A program made the translations under genes and the position numbers. The notes below the pieces were generated by a model. It saw nothing but the letters and a program-made list of their open reading frames with translations, was not told the origin of the DNA and did no database searches. A DNA stretch of 64,000 nt, from positions 3,589,792-3,653,791 of the forward strand of contig NC_059272.1 of the NCBI RefSeq assembly GCF_017591435.1. Reading direction: 5' to 3'. The stretch is from Portunus trituberculatus. Its lineage: Eukaryota > Arthropoda > Malacostraca > Decapoda > Portunidae. Shown here piece by piece: positions 57,701 through 64,000 of the stretch; the first letter of the stretch is position 1, and each line of letters starts with the position of its first letter.

Positions 57701-58220
57701 CACTGCTCCTACAAGATGTTGTCACTCACATACAGGTACAGGGTGTATGTAGTATGGTGAGCTGATGGAAGGAGAGTAAAAGATTTGTCTGGCCCATCCT
57801 GGTATTTTTTTCATTGGGAAGCAGAGTAAAAGAATTTGTCTGGCCCATCCTGGTATTTTCATTGATAGATAATGAATTTGTTCTAACCATTGGTACTATT
57901 TTTATTTAGGATTTAACTGTTGATACAAAAGACAAAAAGTCTGAAATGGGAGACATGTATGCACACATAGAGAAGCACTTCTATGTGTATTGATTTATGC
58001 ATGAGGGATATGGGATAAGATTGTGTGTCCTCATCTCCTTCATCATCCACTCTCAAACTTGCAGAATCTTAGTGGTGTGCATGAGAAGCGGTGTGGCCCC
58101 GTGGCCCTGGAGCTGTTCTGGTGCATCGTGACCTGGGCTGACCTGACAGACACTCACATGATGAATGTAGCCACACTCATGTGGTCCTACATCATGAAGT
58201 TCATTGCCCCTCAGGTTGTG
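37136..58220 (+). CDS. VPS35L: VPS35L, retriever complex scaffold subunit (20 coding exons traced, C-terminus incomplete)
   Basis: Exons: 37136-37149, 39869-39947, 40658-40726, 40879-40989, 41625-41772, 50195-50242, 50881-51077, 52698-52828, 53297-53446, 53753-53930, about 54245-54377, 54598-54739, 54969-55150, 55444-55590, 55705-55876, 56072-56234, 56387-56579, 57154-57456, 57635-57735, 58065-58220. They give about 939 residues (human 963). VPS35L pairs with VPS26C and VPS29 and, with the CCC complex, recycles cargo from endosomes. Family signatures: DPLSAVLDDGPDPLS near residue 57, SSDQRVKALKIAIQ, FYPSKFVLVMDIL, MTRGIGDPLIAAYTRMFVCR, NFGRDFEQQLDFYV, HSGKTAAFVRACAAYCFIT, NDALYGGDP. Exon 1 codes only MALEW (W split by the intron), so the start is inferred. 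Exons near 54245 and 55705 each have a one-base frame disruption. A short C-terminal segment of roughly 25-35 residues was not found before the retroelements at 58.5 kb. Confidence 0.92.
37955..38030. repeat. TTAGG-like interstitial tract
   Basis: About a dozen TTAGG/TTTAG-type units (gaggttaggtttagttagat and onward) in VPS35L intron 1, directly abutting the inverted-repeat element at 38027. Confidence 0.75.
38027..38222. mobile_element. MITE-like element with about 43-bp terminal inverted repeats
   Basis: The left end (ttctggaggaaaccaatttt, then ttctggtagatttcggcttg) recurs inverted at the right end (caagctgaaatctaccagaa, then aaaatagtttcatccagaa). Total length is about 195 bp with an AT-rich middle and no coding capacity. 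It sits inside the left arm of the larger palindrome, so it probably inserted later. Confidence 0.8.
39327..39650 (+). repeat. Third copy of the intron 1 repeat family
   Basis: The segment caattgattgaaggtgtaca through acctctcattcccaatgatc, cttggttgggggagcatcaa and aaaaggttataatgttgggc follows the same order of motifs as 37447-37600. It continues into the ggttata/ggttagt motifs of the palindrome arms. It lies before VPS35L exon 2. Confidence 0.65.
40017..40215 (+). repeat. Copy of the dispersed repeat family with one 48-bp unit
   Basis: Caggagggataccaaccaag begins the copy; ttgaggtgtcagtctcc follows. At about 40163 a single unit (ggaaatacagaagcaggcag, ggagcttcagagtttt) matches the 48-bp tandem unit that is amplified at 2195-2386. 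Confidence 0.7.
41116..41146. repeat. Poly-T run
   Basis: A run of about 28 T in VPS35L intron 4. A similar run (about 25 T) lies at 45537-45564 in intron 5. Confidence 0.9.
41773..47411. other. First part of VPS35L intron 5, no gene recognised
   Basis: AT-rich intron sequence containing a GA array at 42923-42955 and a poly-T run near 45537. No embedded coding exon was supported. The intron as a whole is 8.4 kb, the longest in the gene. Confidence 0.6.
46729..46808. repeat. Tandem duplication of about 39 bp
   Basis: Attaattctttctattttta followed by gtctcaatttgtacaatg occurs twice in a row, essentially identical, in VPS35L intron 5. Confidence 0.92.
47412..47520 (-). mobile_element. 3'-end fragment of the CR1-like LINE, between TG arrays
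   Basis: On the minus strand it reads from cacacttttaaagtaagatt-like sequence (here gtgcatacttttaaag) through ggagacagggccacacgagc to ctaggtaaatacaca, matching the last 100 bp of the copy at 29403. GT runs lie on both sides (47403-47413 and 47520-47539). It lies in VPS35L intron 5. Confidence 0.85.
48016..48280 (+). pseudogene. Broken Tigger transposase N-terminus
   Basis: The open frame from the ATG at 48016 codes about 55 residues containing the HTH_psq-type domain and stops at 48181. The next frame continues the same protein family for about 35 residues until it is cut by the nested element at 48283. It is non-functional because the catalytic domain is missing. Confidence 0.85.
48283..48533. 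mobile_element. TIR element nested in the Tigger
   Basis: The left end CACTTAACCCTCGGCTATTG and the right end CGCGATAGCCGAGGATTGAC-TG are inverted repeats (about 18 of 22 matching), flanked by TA (48281-48282 and 48534-48535). The element is 251 bp, GC-richer than its surroundings, and has several internal copies of the GCGATAGCCGA/AATAGCCGAA motif. It has no coding capacity. The ends suggest mobilisation by a pogo/Tc1-mariner-type transposase. Confidence 0.85.
49288..49368. repeat. (CT)n microsatellite
   Basis: About 78 bp of CT in VPS35L intron 5, 3' of the Tigger. Confidence 0.95.
51098..52325. repeat. 1.2-kb compound (TTC)n/(TTA)n tract with an internal 309-bp duplication
   Basis: This fills most of VPS35L intron 7. 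It has a poly-T start, TTC blocks, TTG/TTC and TTTTC blocks, then TTA blocks, then TTC with GCTTCT interruptions. The segment around ataattattgttattattat-tgtttttcctctttatttgc occurs at 51493 and again at 51802, 309 bp apart, with the flanking TTA and TTC blocks duplicated too. Large parts are all-pyrimidine on the plus strand. Long open frames across it are artefacts of triplet periodicity. Confidence 0.93.
55366..55441. repeat. Tandem duplication of about 36 bp before VPS35L exon 14
   Basis: Gttagttttctcatactttt followed by attctcattttccac occurs twice in a row, the second copy ending at the splice acceptor of the exon at 55444. The polypyrimidine tract and branch region are therefore duplicated. 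Confidence 0.92.
57770..57866. repeat. Tandem duplication of about 50 bp in VPS35L intron 19
   Basis: Gagtaaaagatttgtctggc and ccatcctggtatttt recur about 50 bp later with small changes. Confidence 0.88.
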
Positions 58221-58364
58221 GTGAGTAATATTAAATTTTGTCTGTTTTCAATACACCCAGGGTATCTCTAAGAGTTCTCTTAAAAGATTATCCTCTCAAA
58301 ATCGCATCAATTGAAGATCATCAGATAAGCTGGAATAGTGTGTGATTATTATTATATTAAGTAT

Positions 58365-58510
58365 ATTAATAATGTTTATTGAATATTTGTACATTAAGTA
58401 TATTAATAAATGTTTATTGAATATTTGTACATTAAGTATATTAATAAATGTTTATTGAATATTTGTACATTAAGTATATTAATAAATGTTTATTGAATAT
58501 TTGTACATAC
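58365..58510. repeat. Minisatellite, about 4 units of 38-39 bp
   Basis: The unit aatgtttattgaatatttgt followed by acattaagtatattaata is repeated about four times without spacers. It abuts the 3' end of the minus-strand LINE fragment that begins near 58510. Confidence 0.92.
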
Positions 58511-59141
58511 ATAAATAAATATAATAACATAAATACAAATAGTCAAAGTGGGCATCAGCCCACCAGTGGCATGGTGAGATGAGTACTTGCCATTTTCTGT
58601 GCTGCTGCAGCTGTGGCAGGCAGTTACACATTAGTGAAGTAGAGATGCCGCCCGTAGCACCTGTAACATCACATCTGTGGGTGTGTGGTGGATGATGCAC
58701 TGGTCTGAGGGCGGCAGTCACTGGGCAGGACAGGAAGTAGTGCAGTAACCCAGCCTCATACCATCTGCCCTAGGCTGATACTGGTAAGCGGTGGCAGCAA
58801 CAACATACCATGGTGCCTGCCTGCCTGCTTCCTGATTCCCTCCTGTAATCAGTGTGATTGGTGGGTTGCAGCGTGCCTTGCTTCTGCCTTCACCTGCCAT
58901 AGGCTTGGAGAATATGACAAGTCATCCTGGGACCCATTGCGCCTCTTCTGGCTGCAGCCTCATTGCTCACTATTCCCAAATGGCTGGGTATCCAGTTGAA
59001 CTGCACCTGTGCAACAAGGCTCTGAAGGCTACCCAGGATGGCAGAGAAGAGCCCAACATTATAATCGGGATGTGGCTGCTGCAAGACCTTGTGGCGGCCG
59101 AGCACCACAAACATGATCACGAGGCCCAGGTTGGGAGCCAC
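58510..59141 (-). mobile_element. 3' part of a LINE with RNase H domain (I-like group), decayed
   Basis: On the minus strand, the frame from 59141 contains VQFNWIPSHLGIVSNEAA, the conserved C-terminal segment of the RNase H domain carried by I-group LINEs. Downstream (58900-58720) a short frame in another phase contains APWYVVAATAYQYQPRADG and GYCTTSCPAQ, resembling the His/Cys-containing end of such ORFs. Frameshifts and stops interrupt it. It lies between VPS35L's last recognised exon and the gypsy element. Confidence 0.65.
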
Positions 59142-59261
59142 GCTGGATGATGATTGGCGGAAACATGCGGCCTACCCATATCAGATCACGGAGCGCATGG
59201 CAGGGGCCATGCTATACGCTGATTGGTCGCTGACTTATGTACTTGATCCAGGTGAAGTTTA

Positions 59262-59388
59262 TATATAAATATGGGTATTTTTAACCAAAACCAGATCACT
59301 CTGAGCAATCATCGTGTTTACTTCTCTCTCCTTGCTGGACCTGAATGCTTGTAGCGATCATCAATGTTCACTACATTGGTGACCCCGG
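59262..59388 (+). other. LTR end and primer-binding site of a Ty3/gypsy element
   Basis: A TATA-box-like TATATAAATA lies at 59262-59271. The presumed LTR ends in ctaca at 59375, one base before TGGTGACCCCGG (59377-59388), which fits a primer-binding site complementary to a tRNA 3' end (CCA). The LTR start was not fixed, and no matching 3' LTR was recognised downstream, so boundaries are incomplete. Confidence 0.65.
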
Positions 59389-59408
59389 AGTGACAGCTTT
59401 TTGACGCC

Positions 59409-62400
59409 ATGGAGAGGCCTGCCAATCATTCTATGCCTTCCACTCCCGGTGCAGCTCTATCGGCAGCAGTCACACAGGTCCAGCTCCTGCCTTTCTCGAT
59501 CGACACCCCTACCTTGGTTTCGTTGAGCAGAGGTGCAATTTTGCCTCAGAAGAGTGACCAATGCCACCACACGTGCTGACCACGTCTTGTCGGCTCTGCT
59601 GGACAAAATTTTTCCTTGCATCTCAGAATGGTTGGAATGCAAGGGTGACAATGCCATCGAGTACGCCGACCTGAAAGCCTACCTACTGCAGCGTTTTACA
59701 CCGTCACCAGCGGCACGAGTAACGCAGCTCCTCAACTCGCCCAACAAACCATTGTCGACCAGAAACCCTCCAACACTTTCCAGGAAATGAGGGCCATGGC
59801 AAGGCTCCCTCCAGCTCCCGATGGGACTCCTCGTCAACTAGATCTCCTCCGGGCACTGTGGCTCCTTCGCCTCCCCGAATCCATCTGTGCTGCCATCCCC
59901 AATGCAGAGGAAATCGATGAGAATGAATTACAAGAAAAAGCTGATCACCTGACTGACGCTCTTTGGGCTTCAAGCCACGTATTCACGCTGTGCCTCTTGA
60001 CATCTTCCCGCCGCCACAAGACAACAAGGACGACGTCGCTACATTACAACGCCCACTACCAAGAACTCATCAGCCCCTCACTCAGAAGTACAATCCACAG
60101 CCATGATTGAAGCAGTGCCCAGCAGCAACCAAGACGTTTTTGACAGACCAGTTCTGCTTCTATCACGCTAAATTCGGCTCCAAGGGGTGCACGTGGCCAA
60201 AAAACGGGTAACCTGGCTGTTGTGCATTGCGGTGTCAACACATTCTTTTTCCAAGATCCTTCTTTGGGTGTGCTTCCTGGTTGACACAGGAGCTACCTGT
60301 TCCCTCCTTCCTGCAACACAATGGAAGACCCCTTCCATTCTAGCAGCCGATGTCCAGCTCACCACGGCCAACAGCACTCCTATCCCAACGTATGGCCGTC
60401 AGCACATTCAGGTGGAGTTTCATTGTCGCTGACATTATACCCTTCCCCTCCTTGAGGCAGACTTCCTTTTGCACTACCAGCTTCTCACGGACATCGCTGG
60501 CTGTCGGCTAGTTGACACGACTTCTCTTTCTACTGTCCCATCGCTGCCGCAGCTACAGGTCGTCAAAGCAACTGATTCCTTCGCTTACCTATGTGCACCA
60601 TGTACTCTGATGTCTTCAAGCCGGAACTCCGCCAGCAGCCTCAGCTTCCAGCGAAGTATGGTATTTTTCACCACATAAAGATGGCCCCACCTGTATTCAT
60701 CAAGTTTTGGTGTCTGGCCCCTGACAAGCTCACCTGCAGCTCAAGGGTTATTTATTACCAGGTTCCTATGCATCCTGAGGACATCCCAAAAACCGCTGTT
60801 ACTATACACCCTTCTGCGCCTGCTATATTGATGACATCCTCATTTTCTCCTCTTCAAAGGAAGAACACACCTACACCATCTCTCCATGGTCCTAGGATGC
60901 CTTCAGCAAAATAGGCCTGGTGGTTCGCTATGACAAATGTGTTTTTGGGGCATGAGAGGTTGATTTCCTAGGCCACCACCTCTCTCCTGCGGGTGTTTTG
61001 CCCTTATATGACAAGGTTACCATCATCCAGGATTTCCCCACACCCATTATGGTCATATCCCTCCAAGAGTTTGTGGGAATGGTCAACTTTTACCATTTCC
61101 TGTCCAGGATTGCATCCACCATGGCACCACTTTATGAAGTTCTGGCAGGCAAACCCAGGGAGTTGGTTTGGGGTTCCTTGCAAGCACAGGTCTTCTGGGA
61201 GGCGAAACTCTCTCTCGCCTCAGCAACCCTCCTTCCTTATCCAATCCCTGGTAAGCCTCTCCTCATCACCACGGACGCTAGCAACATCAGGATTGGCGCT
61301 GTTTTGGAACAACTCATCCATGGACAGTCTGAGTTTCTTCAGCCACAAACTTCATGGGGGTGAAATACACTACTCTACCTTTGACAGAGAGCTACTCGCT
61401 GTTCACCAGGCTGTCCGCCACTTCCATCACTTCCTGGAGGGTGCCACTTTCACTGTTCAGACAGGACCCACATGCCTTTAGTACATGGCTTTACTAGGTA
61501 GTCAGATGCCTGGTCCCCCCAGCAGTGCCGTCACCTCTCAGCTATAGCCGAGTTCAAATGCACCTGCCAGGCAAGAGGAACCCTGTGGCTGATGCCTCCA
61601 GAATTGCAATAGACCCAGTTCAACTATGCTCATCTCGCCACGGAACAGCTATGAGACCCTGAGACAGCAGCAGCGAGAACATCGCTCACAGCCCTGCAGT
61701 GGAAGGATGTGCCTCTTCCCGGTTCTGACGAGACCATCCTCTATGACATCAGTACTGGGCAGCCGTGCCCATGGATACCAGATTCTCTTCGCCGCCACAG
61801 TCTGTCACACCCTTCACAGCGAGTGACTACAGAACTGTTGACGCAGAAATTTGTATGGCATGGTATCTCCCGCGATGCCGGGGATTGGGTTAGATCCTGC
61901 ATTTCCTGCCAGAAATCCAAAGTTCATCGTCACACAGAGTCAGGCACTGGTTCCTTCCACCAACTACAGAGGCGTTTCGCCCACATCCACGTGGACGTTG
62001 TGGGTCCTCTTCCACTGTCATCCGGGCATCGTTACCTATTCACCATGGTTGACCACTCAACTAGGTGGCCTGAGGCCATAGCACAGTTATGGATGTCCTT
62101 GGGGCTGATAGGCAATTCAGTTTATCATACAAAGGCCTACAACCCTGAAGCCAACGGCATGGTGGAATGTCTCCATAGAACCCTCAAAGCTGCCCTGATG
62201 TCACGTTACACCAACCAACTCTACGTGGTTTTCACAACCTTGGATCATCGCTACAACCTCAAGCCTGGCCCTGGAGTCAGTATGCAATACCATGGTGACC
62301 TCCTGGCAGTGGTGGGCATGCTTCAGGGCCAGCTGGATGACCACCAACTCAAGTCCTGTCGGTTTAGTAGACAGCAATATCAGGCTTGGCAACTCAAGCC

Positions 62401-62410
62401 ATGGCCATGA
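59409..62410 (+). mobile_element. Decayed Ty3/gypsy LTR retrotransposon (gag-pol fragments)
   Basis: Fragments of the expected proteins follow in gypsy order. Gag: LLDKIFPCISEWLE, LKAYLLQRFTPSPAA and LLRALWLLRLPESI (59530-59960). Protease: FLVDTGATCSLLP with the active-site DTG at 60283. Reverse transcriptase: KYGIFHHIKMAPPV, YIDDILIFSS at 60824 and LVVRYDKCVFGA (60640-60960). RNase H: PLLITTDASNIRIG and YSTFDRELLAVHQAV (61250-61430). Integrase: a zinc-binding segment ending WVRSCISCQKSK and core pieces HVDVVGPLPLS and YNPEANGMVECLHRTLKAAL (61800-62210). Many frameshifts and stops are present and blocks are missing in RT and integrase, including the region with the second catalytic Asp. It cannot encode working proteins. 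No envelope gene is seen. Confidence 0.9.
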
Positions 62411-63880
62411 GGGTGTGCTGGTGCAGTGTGCCTTCCCAGCAGAGGGCAGAAGTTGAGGGTGCAGAGGTCTGCCTGTTGCCAGGATGATCTGTAGTTAACC
62501 ATGGATTGCTAGTGAAGGTGTCAGTGCGCTGTCATCCTCAGCTGCGGTTAGGGACATTAGGCTGACCTTGATCAGCAAGACATGAGCAGCTCCACCTTGG
62601 TGCTCCTAGCATGGTTCTCATGGCACCCTTGGTGTTAGGGGGAGAGCATTATAAGGACAGGGGTCCTATAGTCCACGGTCCACCAGAGAATGTACTGCCT
62701 GCATGTAGTACCGCTGCACTGGCTAGATTTAAGATGGTGGCAGTCAGGTCCCTCTCCTGCCAGTGGAGGTTGTCAGGCAGCTGGTAGGTGGCTCACCACT
62801 TGCCTAGGGAGGCTTAAAACTTGGCTCTCCTGATATTCCAGTGCTCTGTGGTCTGTGGTGAGGATGAGGTGCACCTATTAGATGGCTCCGTTAGCAAGGA
62901 CACTCGACAACAGAATGGGGTAGAGCGCCTTTACTCCCCACCAGTTGTATAGGTGGCCTTGTCTGTGTTGAGGAATTGAAGGAGAGGGACATCCTCGAGC
63001 AGCACAGCCAGGGGGGGTGGGGTATCCATCTTGTAGACTGGGAATAGTGACAACAGCACAGAGTCGTGGGCATTGGGGTCATCCACCACAAGGAGATGGT
63101 GTGGGAGGCAAGGATGAGGAGCTTTCCTACCTCCAGTGAATGTTGCTGGCTGCTGTAAATGTTATACACTAGGAGCAGGAGGCCTCCCACCATCTTGAGC
63201 GCAGGACCTTCATGCCTTCTCCGCAGTGCACTGGGACGGCAACTCTGCAATGAGGAATGGCGCTCCTCACCAGTGCCGTGTGGCAATGAGAGTGTGGAGT
63301 GTGAAGCCTGCTGCTACCCACCACTCGAAGTTGGTGGTATTAATATCCCCTGTGTGAGCACCACATTCAGGTCCTGTTCAAATATTGCCTGTAGCTTCTT
63401 TGGTCCATAGGCACGTTCTATTGTAGGACCAAGCCTTATGGACCCCACAGGGCTGGTGTCCTCAATAAATTGGTGCTCCATCTTGTTGGTTGTTAGTTTG
63501 GGTGAAGGCTGGCAACCACACACAGAGATGGCAATGGTTGTCTCCTGACTGAGGAGTGTCCAGATCCTAGAACTGTCAGGAACATTGTCAGGAACATTGT
63601 GACTCAGGCCTGGCGAGCAGCTTCATCATCAGCTGCATCGTGTTCCAGTGTCTCCTCACTGAGAGTGACAGGCATGTCATGGAGGGCACCATGCAGGGTC
63701 ATGACTTATCTCTTTGCCGTTGTTGGTGCTGAGGCCGTTTGGTGGGGGCATTGTGTGTTGCTGCTTGTGTCCCAGTTAAAGGGTCTGACTGCCCTGCTGG
63801 GCTTGATTGTTGGTTGAGGTGATGAGATTTCTTGTTCCTATTGTGGGATATACCAGTGCATAGCCCTTCCTAATTTTGGA
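62411..63880. other. Unassigned sequence downstream of the gypsy element
   Basis: The segment may include the polypurine tract (gttagggggagagca, about 62635) and 3' remnants of the gypsy element, but no LTR match was found. Minus-strand frames at 63314-63523 (containing YGPKKLQAIFEQDLNVVLTQ) and 62891-63286 look mildly protein-like but could not be assigned. A short duplication gtcaggaacattgt lies at about 63577-63600. Confidence 0.4.
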
Positions 63881-63889
63881 CTGATGATG

Positions 63890-64000
63890 GAGAGGAGAAA
63901 GGGGGAAACATCCTCCTCATTCAGAAACTTATTAAGGAAGCCACTTCTAAGTTTAATGATCTTTGTTTTGCATTTATTGATATCAAGAAAGCCTTCAACT
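63890..64000 (+). mobile_element. Edge of another reverse transcriptase (LINE), running out of the window
   Basis: The final frame reads EEKGGNILLIQKLIKEATSK and then FNDLCFAFIDIKKAFN. The end corresponds to the RT palm segment with the first catalytic Asp (IDIKKAFN). The spacing and the preceding segment look most like the R2/NeSL-type or related LINEs, but only about 40 residues are available. It is cut by the window end. Confidence 0.5.

Noticed and set aside
62201..62410. Continuation of the gypsy integrase beyond about 62220
   Set aside because: The frame stays open, but the residues no longer resemble an integrase C-terminus. It is probably unrelated sequence joined after a deletion.

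Overview
This is a eukaryotic window, most likely from a decapod crustacean and perhaps a crab. That assignment is inference. It rests on the arthropod-like proteins, long AT-rich introns, a very high density of long dinucleotide and trinucleotide arrays, TTAGG-like tracts and the retroelement types present. No species can be named from the sequence alone.

Layout: (1) 1.4-5.7 kb, plus strand: a four-exon gene for a single-pass membrane protein with leucine-rich repeats. (2) 5.7-13.9 kb: intergenic, with AC, CT and AT arrays, a foldback element and SINE copies. (3) 13.95-14.75 kb, minus strand: an N-terminal protein methyltransferase (NTMT1 family) coded in one exon. (4) 16.2-20.4 kb: a tRNA-derived SINE, a CR1-like LINE end on the plus strand, a truncated SINE, a very long GA array and a decayed CR1-like LINE on the minus strand. 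(5) 22.86-30.89 kb, plus strand: the co-chaperone SGT1 (SUGT1) in nine coding exons with TPR, CS and SGS domains; a LINE copy sits in its last intron. (6) 30.9-37.1 kb: intergenic, with AT arrays and a SINE variant. (7) 37.14-58.22 kb, plus strand: VPS35L, scaffold subunit of the retriever complex, traced through 20 coding exons. Its introns carry a repeat-palindrome cluster, a Tigger DNA transposon with a smaller TIR element nested in it, and a 1.2-kb TTC/TTA tract. (8) 58.4-64.0 kb: a retroelement graveyard holding a LINE RNase H end on the minus strand, a decayed Ty3/gypsy element and, at the right edge, part of another reverse transcriptase.

The four host genes are unrelated housekeeping or surface functions (methylation of N-termini, chaperone and ubiquitin-ligase assembly, endosomal recycling, cell-surface recognition) and do not form a pathway. 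VPS35L has two exons whose reading frame is off by one base at G runs, and its last short C-terminal segment was not found before the retroelements begin.

The most interesting patterns are in the repeats. SINE and LINE copies are repeatedly embedded between two CA/TG arrays, suggesting insertion into CA microsatellites. A repeat family in VPS35L intron 1 forms a 1.7-kb imperfect palindrome with a third copy beside it. A TIR element is nested inside a Tigger, both with TA duplications.
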